Source: Bradyrhizobium sp. 21 (lineage in GTDB: Bacteria; Pseudomonadota; Alphaproteobacteria; Rhizobiales; Xanthobacteraceae). Taken from it: a stretch of DNA of 64,000 bases. Positions within the stretch are counted from its first letter, which is position 1. The number at the start of each line of letters is the position of its first letter. A program made the translations under genes and the position numbers. The notes below the pieces were generated by a model. That model searched no databases. It saw only the letters and a list, made by a program, of their open reading frames with translations, and had not been told where the DNA came from. Positions 1 to 7,572 of the stretch are shown here, in pieces. The stretch is taken from the NCBI RefSeq assembly GCF_023073335.1, contig NZ_JADPJG010000006.1, forward strand, positions 1 to 64,000, written 5' to 3'.

Positions 1-130
1 TCCACCGCAAGCCCGGCTCACGAAAATGACGACTCAAGATCGCCCCTCTTGGTCGAGCCGGGATGGCCGACACATACGCCGTTTCCGAATTTCGGTAAAG
101 TGGAATATTTCAGTTGCACCGGCTTGACAC

Positions 131-150
131 GGCCATGTCGAGACATGGCC
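131..150. repeat. Perfect inverted repeat downstream of the merR-like gene
   Basis: Two 9-base arms, GGCCATGTC and GACATGGCC, are separated by GA. The repeat lies 66 bp past the stop codon of the MerR-type gene. It could be a terminator without a U-tract or a protein-binding site for a gene left of the window. Nothing else is recognisable in bases 1-215. Confidence 0.45.
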
Positions 151-215
151 AGGTGTGTTGCCCGACGGATCATGGCGACGGCATCGCGAAAGTCACAGCA
201 AGGCGCTATCCCGGA

Positions 216-614
216 TCACGCGGCCCCACATCCCGGCTGCAGGATCACACAGTCCGGCGCGGCGCTGCCGCAGCATGTCGTCTCGCAGCCACTCACCAGC
301 GCGGCCACGGTCGCTTCCAGCGCGCGCAGCTCCGCGATCTTCTTCCTGATCGATCCGAGGTGCTTCTCTGCAAGAACCTTCGTGTCGCGACACGGTGAGC
401 GCCGCTGGACCGATGCGAGGATGTCGCGCGTCTCGTCGATCGAGAAGTCGAGCTCGCGGCAATGCCTGACGAGGCTGAGCGCCCTGAGATCATCGCTGCC
501 ATAGATGCGCTGGCCGCCTTGCCGCGCCGGCGGCGTCAGAAGACCGATGCTCTCGTAGTAGCGGATCGCCGGGACGGAAACGCCGGCGGCTTTGGCAAGG
601 ACACCAATTCTCAT
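216..614 (-). CDS. MerR-family metal-type transcriptional regulator
   Basis: A 132-residue MerR-family regulator. The winged helix occupies residues 1-70 (MRIGVLAKAAGVSVPAIRYY, then the R-x-Y-x-x-x-D-L-R-x-L signature), followed by a long dimerisation helix at about 75-110. Cysteines sit at 75, 110, 114, 115, 122 and 129; one Cys at the start of the dimerisation helix plus a Cys-rich C-terminal loop is the layout of thiophilic-metal sensors such as MerR. I chose the ATG at 614 because the family-like sequence starts there and a GAGAG stretch precedes it; a longer in-frame reading adds 28 unlike residues. It is divergent from a MerT-like gene and an ideal MerR promoter lies between them. The metal cannot be named from sequence, and the Cys spacing does not match the SoxR Fe-S motif. 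Confidence 0.85.
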   Translation of the reverse strand: MRIGVLAKAAGVSVPAIRYYESIGLLTPPARQGGQRIYGSDDLRALSLVRHCRELDFSIDETRDILASVQRRSPCRDTKVLAEKHLGSIRKKIAELRALEATVAALVSGCETTCCGSAAPDCVILQPGCGAA

Positions 615-632
615 GGAGCTCTCACTTTTCGC

Positions 633-663
633 TTGAACCTCAAGTGGCTTGAGGGCGTAGCGA
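633..663 (+). promoter_or_regulatory. MerR-type promoter with 19-bp spacer and operator dyad
   Basis: The -35 element TTGAAC (633-638) and a -10-like TAGCGA (658-663) are exactly 19 bp apart. This over-long spacer is the hallmark of MerR-activated promoters. Inside it lies the perfect dyad CCTCAAG-TGG-CTTGAGG (638-654). The promoter points at the membrane-protein gene starting at 699 and sits between it and the divergent regulator gene. Confidence 0.8.
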
Positions 664-698
664 TCAGGTCCATCGCGCACAAGCATCAGGGGAATCAC

Positions 699-1139
699 AT
701 GAGCGTTATTGGATCATCCTGCAATCTTCCGTCCGAGACCTCGCCGGGATGCGGCTGCGCGGTCGAGCCAAAGCAAAGTGGAGGCAAGGCCGCCGGTACC
801 GCGGTCGCGACTGCGGTTGTCGCTGCCGCCTGCACGGCGTGCTGCGTGCTTCCCTTCACCTTGCCCGCCGTCGTGCTCGCCAGTGCAGGAAGCCTCATCG
901 CCGTGCTCAATCACGCGCACAGGCTGACGACGACACTGTCCGTCGCCGTCGTGGTCTGCGCCTGGGGCTGGATCGTCTGGCGATCGCGGACGAGCGGCTC
1001 GAAAATCCGATCGTCCGTGCTCGCTGCAATGTGCGCCGCGACCGTCCTGACCGCGACGGCCGCGCTGTGGCCGGTGATGGAGCCCGCCGTCTTCCACGCC
1101 CTCGGTGTTGCCAAGAAGCCGAAGCCTCCGGCCGGCTGA
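699..1139 (+). CDS. MerT-like small inner-membrane protein, likely heavy-metal transport
   Basis: A 146-residue protein with about four predicted membrane segments (roughly 34-52, 56-70, 77-94 and 106-127). The first segment carries Cys45 and the vicinal pair Cys48-Cys49 followed by a proline. This resembles the paired cysteines in the first helix of MerT mercuric transporters. A further Cys cluster (Cys8, 18, 20) lies in the N-terminal tail. The ATG at 699 is the first in frame after the MerR-type promoter. Its stop overlaps the start of the next small gene (TGATG), so the two are probably cotranscribed. MerT-like function is an inference from the Cys-pair topology and the regulator; merP and merA are not in the window. 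Confidence 0.65.
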   Translation: MSVIGSSCNLPSETSPGCGCAVEPKQSGGKAAGTAVATAVVAAACTACCVLPFTLPAVVLASAGSLIAVLNHAHRLTTTLSVAVVVCAWGWIVWRSRTSGSKIRSSVLAAMCAATVLTATAALWPVMEPAVFHALGVAKKPKPPAG

Positions 1140-1360
1140 TGGACGCAATCACGATCTTCGGACTGCTGTCGGTCAGTGCGATGCTGCTGTTCTACGCGCT
1201 GGAGCCGCGCGGACCGCATTATGTGCTGGCCTTCGCGGCGGCCTGCGCGCTCAGCGGGACCTACGGCTTTCTCCAGGGCGCCTGGCCCTTCGGCCTTGTC
1301 GAGACGGTCTGGACGGCGGTCGCCTTGCGGCGGTGGGCTAACGTCCGGTCATCGTCATGA
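1139..1360 (+). CDS. Small conserved-type membrane protein
   Basis: A 73-residue protein with two or three hydrophobic segments (about 3-20, 27-45 and 50-66) and a YGFLQGAWPFG turn motif. It resembles short uncharacterised membrane proteins of alphaproteobacteria, but I cannot name a family. It overlaps the upstream MerT-like gene by one base (TGATG), which indicates translational coupling and control by the same MerR-type promoter. The function is unknown; an accessory role in metal handling is only a context guess. Confidence 0.6.
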   Translation: MDAITIFGLLSVSAMLLFYALEPRGPHYVLAFAAACALSGTYGFLQGAWPFGLVETVWTAVALRRWANVRSSS

Positions 1361-1386
1361 CCGGACTTGAGTGCCCCGGTTGGCGC

Positions 1387-1965
1387 TTAGGCGTTCCGCA
1401 TCGGACGGCCGAACGGATCGAGCAGCCGGACGATCTCGCAGACTGCAACGAGGCCGGCGAGCCAGACGGCGCTGGACAGCCCAATGCGGGTAACGATGGC
1501 GGCGGTGAAAGCGCCCTCTCCGCCGAGGAACGGCGTCGCGGCAAGCAGCGCGACCTCATAGACCGCGTAGGCGGCGACGAACACGATTGCCAGCATCAGC
1601 GGCGTGCGGCCCTGCGGCAGCACGCGGAGAACTGTCGATGCCACTGCTGTCGATAGAAGCGCAGCGGCGCCGATGACAAAGCCCCAGGCGATCGTGCTGG
1701 CGTCAATAGGATAGTGCAGCACGCCGAAACCAATAGTCTGGTTCAGCAGCCACGTGCCGGTGACGACGAGCAGCGCCGGGCGTAGCGGCAGCATCGCCGC
1801 CGCGACAACCGCAAAAGCCGCAAACGGCGTGGCGCAGGCGAACGCAAAGCTTGCGAGCGCGCTTGATACGGTCAGCAGCGCGAAGACGAACGTCGGCGCA
1901 AGTCGCGGCGCAACGGGATGAAGCCGGAAGCCGTCAGCATGAGGCGGCAGGATCGGATGAGTCAT
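1387..1965 (-). CDS. Integral membrane protein, unknown function
   Basis: A 192-residue hydrophobic protein with about five or six predicted membrane helices, beginning after a short N-terminal tail rich in His and Pro (THPILPPHADGFRLHP). An AGGAG ribosome-binding site lies about 7 bases before the ATG. It runs convergently toward the small membrane protein at 1139-1360. No catalytic motif was recognised. The His-rich tail and polytopic layout would suit a transporter or sensor component, but I do not assign a role. Confidence 0.65.
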   Translation of the reverse strand: MTHPILPPHADGFRLHPVAPRLAPTFVFALLTVSSALASFAFACATPFAAFAVVAAAMLPLRPALLVVTGTWLLNQTIGFGVLHYPIDASTIAWGFVIGAAALLSTAVASTVLRVLPQGRTPLMLAIVFVAAYAVYEVALLAATPFLGGEGAFTAAIVTRIGLSSAVWLAGLVAVCEIVRLLDPFGRPMRNA

Positions 1966-2064
1966 GAATGAACTCCTGGCGGCCAGCCTAGCACATTTGC
2001 GCTAGTGGGATCGCCTTCCGGGGCAGTTCCCCATAAGGAGAACGGCCGCCCTCTTGGGATAGGG

Positions 2065-2189
2065 ACGGGCAGGCTACGCCCGCCCTCTTGTCTTTGAACG
2101 GGCGGGCTACGCTCGCCCTCTTGGACTGGGACGGGCGGGCTACGCTCGCCCTTGGAGTGGCACGGGCCGGCTACGCCCGCCCTCTTGGA
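2065..2189. repeat. Tandem repeat, about 33-bp period, four hairpin-forming copies
   Basis: Copies begin near 2065, 2098, 2131 and 2162 (spacing 33, 33, 31), with a decayed partial copy near 2044. The core is ACGGGCGGGCTACGCTCGCC followed by CTCTTGGA. Each copy contains the inverted repeat GGGCG...CGCCC and so can form a small hairpin. It overlaps the 3' end of the small zinc-ribbon gene. Read on the minus strand in one frame, it would encode an 11-residue repeat, but that frame does not look like a protein. Confidence 0.8.
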
Positions 2190-2428
2190 CGCTGGGCCTG
2201 AGCCCAGGCCGCGGTGACGTCGCGCGGCGGGACGTCGACACGCCGGATCGGCGTCAGCTCGCCGGAGGCGGAGATGATTGCAGTCTCCTCGCGGCGGCAG
2301 CGCGGGCACACGAAACAGACCTCGTTCGGGGATGCCGACCAGCTGGAACGTTTCACGTTGGCTGCCATAGGCCAGGCCGCGCAATGCGAGCACGACACCA
2401 GGAACCGACCAGGATCGAGCATACCCAT
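2171..2428 (-). CDS. Small putative zinc-ribbon protein
   Basis: An 85-residue hypothetical protein with Cys pairs at residues 13-16 (CSHC) and near 38-44 (CFVCPRC), consistent with a small metal-binding ribbon. The conserved-looking core starts at about residue 21, where a second in-frame Met offers an alternative start at 2368. A GGAG stretch about 9 bases before the first ATG favours the longer form. The last residues run into the tandem repeat array, so the C-terminus may be variable. The function is unknown. Confidence 0.5.
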   Translation of the reverse strand: MGMLDPGRFLVSCSHCAAWPMAANVKRSSWSASPNEVCFVCPRCRREETAIISASGELTPIRRVDVPPRDVTAAWAQAQRPRGRA

Positions 2429-2552
2429 TCCAAAGGACTCCGCGACCTGCCCATCCCTTCAATGATTAATCCATGTGAATCGTTCCGGTGCCAAGACACC
2501 TTCAAGACCCTTCCAGGCACCATCGGCGCCTAGCTCAAGGAAGCCGCGCCGC

Positions 2553-2765
2553 TCAGTGCGCGCCTTTGAGGGTGCAGGAGGTGCTGCAGGTGACCGTGTT
2601 GCCGTGGTCGCAGGCCTTGCAGGCGGCAACGCACTGGTTCATGTCGCGGGGATTGTAGGAGCTGTAGTTCCGCATCGCGCAGACGGGAGTCGAGCCGGTG
2701 ATGTCCTGCTCCTGGTTGCAGGCTGCCGTCAAAAGCCCAAACATGATGACCGGAAGGAGGCGCAT
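2553..2765 (-). CDS. Small Cys-rich lipoprotein
   Basis: A 70-residue protein with a lipoprotein signal peptide (MRLLPVIMFGLLTAAC). The lipobox LTAAC puts the lipidated Cys at residue 16. The mature part holds seven more cysteines (CAMRNY..., VAACKACDHG, CSTSC), suggesting disulfides in the periplasm. The ATG at 2765 follows a GGATCGCC-independent AT-poor leader and is the only start that places the signal peptide correctly; a longer reading would bury it. The role is unknown. Confidence 0.65.
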   Translation of the reverse strand: MRLLPVIMFGLLTAACNQEQDITGSTPVCAMRNYSSYNPRDMNQCVAACKACDHGNTVTCSTSCTLKGAH

Positions 2766-2915
2766 GGGATCGCCCTGTGAGGCACGACAAAACAACAGTC
2801 ACGAGGCGCGCTGCACCGCAACGAGCCACGGCACTTCCACGGAGAATCGCAGCAAGCGTCCCCGCATCTGCATCGAGGATGCGCGCCAAGTGTTAAGAAC
2901 GGATTGCACCCGGCT

Positions 2916-3092
2916 TCAGGCCGCGGCCTTGCTCGCGATCGCCTGCCGCATGTCCACCGCCAGCTGACGGTACTGCTCCGAAAGATTCAGATAAAACTCG
3001 CGCTTGGTGCAGTCGGTGGCGAGCTTGCTGATCAGCTCGCATTCGGCGGTGAGCGTCTCGAACCGTTCCAGCCTGTCCTCAAGTTCTGTCAT
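2916..3092 (-). CDS. Small helical hypothetical protein
   Basis: A 58-residue, highly charged protein predicted to be two amphipathic helices (TELEDRLERFETL and FYLNLSEQYRQLAVDMRQA). Similar tiny helix-hairpin proteins are common in Bradyrhizobium, often with the phrase YLxLAEQYRxLA. I chose the ATG at 3092, which has GGGGA about 8 bases upstream; a start at 3179 would add 29 residues of unlike composition. The function is unknown. Confidence 0.55.
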   Translation of the reverse strand: MTELEDRLERFETLTAECELISKLATDCTKREFYLNLSEQYRQLAVDMRQAIASKAAA

Positions 3093-3197
3093 CGGCGTGT
3101 CCCCATCAAACGCCTCAAGGACATCGAACCTAAGCCCGGGAAATAGGTCACGGCGAACATCGTTATCGACTAGAATCAATTTTTCCCGCGCGGCCGG

Positions 3198-4934
3198 CTA
3201 TTTCTGCTCCAGCCGCCAGGCGCCGTCCCATCCCTCGTCCGGCGGATTGGCCTCGAACTGCGCGATGCGGGCGAGCAGTGCGCGCGAGGGGCCGTCGCCG
3301 GGGACGGCTTCGAGCGCCGCGTTGAAGGCGGCACGCGCCTCGTCGAAGCGGCGGGCGCGATAGGCGGCGAGGCCTTCGGCGTAATGCGCGCGCAGGCTCT
3401 CATGCGCGGCGGCGAGCGCGCCTGCCCGACCCATCACCTCGAAGATCGTTTGCGGCGCGCTCTGGCCGGCGACCGCAAGCCGATCGACCTCGCGCAGCTC
3501 GATGTGCGGGCCGATCGCATCCGCGCTCGCCTGCGCGATCAGGATGCGGGTGCCATAGACCTTGTTGACGGCCTCCAGGCGCGAGGCGAGGTTCACGGCA
3601 TCGCCCATCACGGTGAAGCTCATCATCAGCTCGGAGCCGATGCTGCCGGTCAGGACCTCGCCGGTCGCGATGCCGATCCGCAAATCGCACAGTGCCGGCA
3701 TGGCGCGGATGCCCAACAGATCCGGCAATTGCTTCTGCAGCGCGGGCACCTGGTCGACCATGTCGATCGCAGCAAGGCCTGCGAGCAGCGCCGGCTCGTC
3801 CTCCTCGATGAAGGGCGGGCCCCAATAGGCCATGATGGCGTCACCGATATATTTGTCGATGATGCCGCGATTGCTCCTGATGGGTGCGGACATGACCGTG
3901 AAATAGTGGTTCATCACCCTGACTAGGCCGCGCGGCGTCATGCCCTCGCTCATCGCGGTGAAGCCGCTCATGTCGCAGAACATGATGGTCATGAGCCGGC
4001 GCTCGCCGTCGATGGCGACCTCCGGCCGGTCGATCAGTCCCTGCACCACCTTGGGATCGATGTAGCGGCCAAAGGTCTCGCGGACACGCTCGTTATGCCT
4101 GAGCTGCTCGGTCATGCGGTTGAAGGCCGCGGCGAGCTCGCCGATCTCGTCCTGGGTCGAGACCGTGATGGTCTTGTCGAAGCGGCCTGCCTCGACCTCG
4201 CGGGTGCCGGCCAGCAGCAGTCGTACCGGGCGCGTGATGCCGCTGGACACCAACAGCGCAAAGGCAAATCCGACCACCGCTGCGAGCAAGGTTACGGCTC
4301 CCGAGACGATGATCGCCTGGTATTGGCGGCTGATCACCTGCGTCGTCGAGAAGAACACCTGCGTCAGCATGTCGGCCCGGATCACATCGACCTTCCGGTT
4401 GAACGCGTCGCGCGACGTGTCGAGCTGTTCCAGCGTGCCACGGGCCTGGGCCATGTCTTTGGCCTCGACCTGCTTGAGCAGTTTCGTATTGCCCTCGTCC
4501 AGATTGCGCCGCAGCTCGGTGACGGCGCTCTCGATGCGGACGTCGAGCCGTGCCAGCGCGGCATTGTCGGAATACGTTCTGGGATCGTCGATGATCGCAT
4601 TAATGAGTTTGCGCGCGGCCTCGGCCTCCTCCTCGAACTTGCGGTCCAACGCCTCGAAGTCGCGAAGCCGCGCCGCGTACGCCTCCTCGTCCGACGGCAC
4701 CCCCATCCTGGTCATGACCATTTGCCGCAGCGCCAGCGCGCGCTCCAGCGAGCGGATGTTGGCGCGAGCCAGATGGCTGTAGGCCGGGATGTAGCGATTG
4801 GTCAGTTCGTCAAGGAGGACGCCGACCTGGCTCGACATCACCATCGACAGGATCGAGGTGACCAGCATCAGGACGATCAATCCGAGGGCAATCCCGACGA
4901 TCTTGCGCCGGATCGTCTGGTTGAAAAGCGGCAT
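3198..4934 (-). CDS. Membrane-bound class III adenylate/guanylate cyclase with HAMP domain
   Basis: A 578-residue protein that makes cyclic nucleotide (most likely cAMP) in response to a periplasmic or membrane signal. Layout: TM1 at 12-34; a helical sensor region at 36-200 (four-helix-bundle-like); TM2 at about 206-229; HAMP at 230-283 with the DEIGELAAAFNRM signature; catalytic domain at about 313-490. Metal-binding aspartates are Asp321 (FCDMSGFT) and Asp365 (DKYIGDAIMAYWG). The DKYIGD Lys fits adenylate specificity. The C-terminal 60 residues look like a TPR hairpin (GLAAYRARRFDEARAAF). It is divergent from the lytic transglycosylase gene across a 323-bp spacer. Confidence 0.92.
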   Translation of the reverse strand: MPLFNQTIRRKIVGIALGLIVLMLVTSILSMVMSSQVGVLLDELTNRYIPAYSHLARANIRSLERALALRQMVMTRMGVPSDEEAYAARLRDFEALDRKFEEEAEAARKLINAIIDDPRTYSDNAALARLDVRIESAVTELRRNLDEGNTKLLKQVEAKDMAQARGTLEQLDTSRDAFNRKVDVIRADMLTQVFFSTTQVISRQYQAIIVSGAVTLLAAVVGFAFALLVSSGITRPVRLLLAGTREVEAGRFDKTITVSTQDEIGELAAAFNRMTEQLRHNERVRETFGRYIDPKVVQGLIDRPEVAIDGERRLMTIMFCDMSGFTAMSEGMTPRGLVRVMNHYFTVMSAPIRSNRGIIDKYIGDAIMAYWGPPFIEEDEPALLAGLAAIDMVDQVPALQKQLPDLLGIRAMPALCDLRIGIATGEVLTGSIGSELMMSFTVMGDAVNLASRLEAVNKVYGTRILIAQASADAIGPHIELREVDRLAVAGQSAPQTIFEVMGRAGALAAAHESLRAHYAEGLAAYRARRFDEARAAFNAALEAVPGDGPSRALLARIAQFEANPPDEGWDGAWRLEQK

Positions 4935-5257
4935 GGGGTGTGGGCAAAGGCTGAAAGGACGGGCTAGGGGAACTCAATACACGGATTTGACCGATGGAAC
5001 ACGCGTAAACGGTCCCCTCCCGCCGTTCCGAGCGCGCGCAACCTCCGCGCGAGCCCGGTTCGTTAACAAAGGTTAAAAGGCCCGCCCTTTCCTCTTTGCC
5101 AAAGTTCCCGCGGTCCCATCCGTATTTTGCCGCATTGTTGAACGAGCGTGAGAAATGCGAAACGATGCCGTGGCATCGTTTTTGATGTCATTTTGATTCT
5201 CAAGCCGCATGTTGCCGCGGATTTTGGTTTGTACTGGTTTCGCAGGGGGACCACGCA
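4935..5257. other. Divergent intergenic region between the cyclase and slt genes
   Basis: A 323-bp non-coding stretch that must hold promoters for both flanking genes. The only clear structure is the hairpin at 5161-5183. The last 100 bp before the + strand gene are comparatively A+T-rich. I see no convincing protein in either strand. Confidence 0.5.
5161..5183 (+). terminator. Terminator-like hairpin upstream of slt
   Basis: The arms AACGATGCC and GGCATCGTT flank a 2-base loop (GT), followed by a run completing five T residues on the + strand. It lies 75 bp upstream of the transglycosylase start, so it would end a short upstream transcript or act as a leader attenuator. The very small loop also fits a protein-binding palindrome. 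Confidence 0.45.
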
Positions 5258-7432
5258 ATGAACCAGTGCCTACGCTCGCTCGCGTGTGTCGTTGCCATGA
5301 CCGCTTGGGCTTTCCTTCCCACAGAGTCGGTGGCGAAGAGCAGTCATAAATCGACCGCTCCGAAGAAGACGCATGAGGCGAAAGCCAGCAAGCAGCGCCA
5401 TGCCTCCGCCGGCAAGGCGCGGCACGGCAAGCATGCCGAGGCCAAGCGCAAGTCGAAGCAGCAGGACGACGCGCCATCGGACAAGCCGGCCGCCCCGCCG
5501 CTGACCGGCGATCTCGCCGCGCTGAAGGACGCCATCGACCTCGCGCGCAAGGGCAAGACCGAAGATGCGAGCGCGGCGCGCGACCGCATCACCGACCCCG
5601 CCGGACAGAAACTCGCCGACTGGTTCATGCTGCGCCATTCCGAAAGCACGGCGAATTTCAAGCGCTATGCCGGCTTCCTCGCCGCCAATCCGGACTGGCC
5701 GAGCAGCGCCCTGCTCCGCCGCCGTGCCGAGGCGCGGCTGTGGCAGGAGAAGACCGACGCGGCGACCGTGCACAAATTCACGATGGACCGGCCGACCAGC
5801 GCCAAGGGCAAGTTCGCGCTCGCCCGCGTGCTGGTGACCGAGGGCGACAGCGACAGCGCCGCGCGTCTGGTGCGCGAGGCCTGGCGCACGGATGAATTGT
5901 CCGAACGCAGTGAGGAGGATTCCTACGAGGCGTTCCGCGATCTCCTGACAGCTGAGGATCATCGCGCCCGCATGGACAAGCGCCTCGGCGCCAAGGACTA
6001 TTCGGGTGCGCGGCGCGCAGCCAAGCGGCTCGGCGAGGATGCGCTCGCGATCGTCAAGGCCTGCGCCGCCGTCACCGGCAAGGCCAGCAAGGCCAAGGAC
6101 TATCTCGAGGACGTATCGAGCGAAGCGCGCCGCGATCTCGGCTATGTGCTGTGCCGCGCGCAATGGCATCTCCAGAACGATCGCATCGACGACGCGGCCG
6201 AGGTGATCCTGGCCGCCGCGCCCGACACGATGGCGGCGCAGGACACCGACGCCTGGTGGCGCGAGCGCCGCCTGCTCGCGCGCAAGCTGCTCGACCAGGG
6301 CAAGTTCACGACGGCCTACGACGTGGTGCGCACGGCAGCCGTGCCCGCGATGGAAGTCTATCGCGTCGACTACCACTTCATGTGCGGCTGGATCGCGCTG
6401 CGCTATCTCGACGATCCCAGGGCGGCGATGGTGCACTTCGCCGCGATCGACGAGGGCTCGGCCAATCCGCTCGCGTTGTCGCGCGCGCATTACTGGCGCG
6501 GCCGTGCCGCCGAGGCGATGAACGCGACGGCCGACGCGCGCCTGAGCTATCAGGTCGCCGCGCGCTATCCGACCGCCTATTACGGCCAGCTCGCGCGCGC
6601 GCGACTCGGCCTCGACCGGATCGAGCTGCGCCCGCCCTCGCCCGTGCTGGCAGCGGTCGACACGCCGCCCGCTGACGATCGCGTGCGCGCCGCCGAGATG
6701 CTCTACGGCATCGGCGAGCGTGACATGGTGTTCTATTACGCCGAGGATTTCGCCAAGGAGAGCACCGACGTCGCCGCGCTCGAAGCGCTCGCCGAGCTCG
6801 CCGGCAGGCGCAACGATGCACGCGTCATGCTGGAAATCGGCAAGTCGGCGCTGGCTCGCGGGCTCGCGCTCGACCATTACGCCTTTCCGACCATCGGCAT
6901 TCCCGAGCACAAGCAGGTGGCGCCCGTGATCGAGACCAGCGTGATCTATTCGGTGGCACGCACCGAAAGCTCGTTCGACCAGCGCGACAAATCGGCCGCG
7001 AACGCCGTCGGACTGATGCAGGTGACGCCGGAAGCGGGCCGCGACACCGCAAAGCGCTTCGGCCTGACCTATGACTGGGACAGAATGGTCTCCGATCCCG
7101 TCTACAATACGCAGATGGGCGCGGCCGAGCTCAGCGCGCTTCTTTCGGAATATCGCGGCAACCAGATCATGACCTTCGCCGGCTACAATGCCGGCCGCGG
7201 CCGTGTCCGCGAATGGGTACAGGCGCGCGGCGACCCCAGGGATCCCAAGGTTGATCCGGTCGACTGGGTCGAGCGCATCCCGCTGTCGGAGACGCGCAAT
7301 TACGTCCAGCGAGTCATGGAGAACGTGCTGGTCTACCGCGCGAGGTTCGAGGGCAGCGGCATGGTCGCCGGCAAGAGCGACGAGCGCGTGGTGACGAAGG
7401 ATGCCAGCGCCAAGGCGACGCCGGTCGATTAG
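5258..7432 (+). CDS. slt: Soluble lytic murein transglycosylase (Slt70-like)
   Basis: A 724-residue periplasmic enzyme that cleaves peptidoglycan glycan strands to 1,6-anhydromuropeptides. A signal peptide spans residues 1-26, followed by a Lys/His/Ser-rich low-complexity segment (27-80). A long alpha-helical superhelix covers about 85-540, and the C-terminal lysozyme-like domain about 555-690. Catalytic Glu lies near residue 570 (ARTESSFD), followed by GLMQVTPEAG and AGYNAGRGRV, all family signatures. The start has a strong AGGGGGA ribosome-binding site 7 bases upstream. The basic linker probably binds the wall or the outer membrane. It is monocistronic, ending in a REP-like palindrome. Confidence 0.93.
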   Translation: MNQCLRSLACVVAMTAWAFLPTESVAKSSHKSTAPKKTHEAKASKQRHASAGKARHGKHAEAKRKSKQQDDAPSDKPAAPPLTGDLAALKDAIDLARKGKTEDASAARDRITDPAGQKLADWFMLRHSESTANFKRYAGFLAANPDWPSSALLRRRAEARLWQEKTDAATVHKFTMDRPTSAKGKFALARVLVTEGDSDSAARLVREAWRTDELSERSEEDSYEAFRDLLTAEDHRARMDKRLGAKDYSGARRAAKRLGEDALAIVKACAAVTGKASKAKDYLEDVSSEARRDLGYVLCRAQWHLQNDRIDDAAEVILAAAPDTMAAQDTDAWWRERRLLARKLLDQGKFTTAYDVVRTAAVPAMEVYRVDYHFMCGWIALRYLDDPRAAMVHFAAIDEGSANPLALSRAHYWRGRAAEAMNATADARLSYQVAARYPTAYYGQLARARLGLDRIELRPPSPVLAAVDTPPADDRVRAAEMLYGIGERDMVFYYAEDFAKESTDVAALEALAELAGRRNDARVMLEIGKSALARGLALDHYAFPTIGIPEHKQVAPVIETSVIYSVARTESSFDQRDKSAANAVGLMQVTPEAGRDTAKRFGLTYDWDRMVSDPVYNTQMGAAELSALLSEYRGNQIMTFAGYNAGRGRVREWVQARGDPRDPKVDPVDWVERIPLSETRNYVQRVMENVLVYRARFEGSGMVAGKSDERVVTKDASAKATPVD

Positions 7433-7442
7433 ACGGTGGCCT

Positions 7443-7556
7443 CGTAGCGTGGATTAGCCCTCGGCTGCGCGTAGCGCAGTCCGACGGCGTAATCGACCTC
7501 TTCTGTTTCGGCGGATAGAGGCGTTGGTCGATTACGCTTCGCTAATCCACCCTACG
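7443..7556. repeat. REP-like compound palindrome
   Basis: The outer arms CGTAGCGTGGATTAGC (7443-7458) and GCTAATCCACCCTACG (7541-7556), and inner arms CGTAATCGACC (7488-7498) and GGTCGATTACG (7526-7536), nest into one structure. A small extra hairpin (CTGCGC-GTA-GCGCAG, 7465-7479) interrupts the left side. It sits between the 3' ends of convergent genes. The GGTGGATTAGC motif is typical of dispersed intergenic repeats in Bradyrhizobium. Confidence 0.75.
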
Positions 7557-7572
7557 CATGCGGAACGCCGCT

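Noticed and set aside
2065..2189. Possible CRISPR array
   Set aside because: The units are directly adjacent with 5- to 7-base spacers of similar sequence rather than unique 30-base spacers, and no cas genes are present.
1962..2462. Minus-strand frame with an 11-residue repeat (GERSPPVPVQE-like)
   Set aside because: The repeat is the translation of the 33-bp DNA repeat in one frame; the rest lacks protein-like composition, and an alternative frame gives a better zinc-ribbon protein.
5063..5254. Small minus-strand open frame in the slt leader
   Set aside because: Composition is not protein-like and it would overlap both the terminator-like hairpin and the slt ribosome-binding site.
5270..6910. 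Long open frame of 546 codons on the minus strand opposite slt
   Set aside because: It is the mirror of a convincing transglycosylase with signal peptide and catalytic motifs; high G+C makes long antisense frames common. Its composition (Arg/Ala/Gly/His-rich) is not protein-like.
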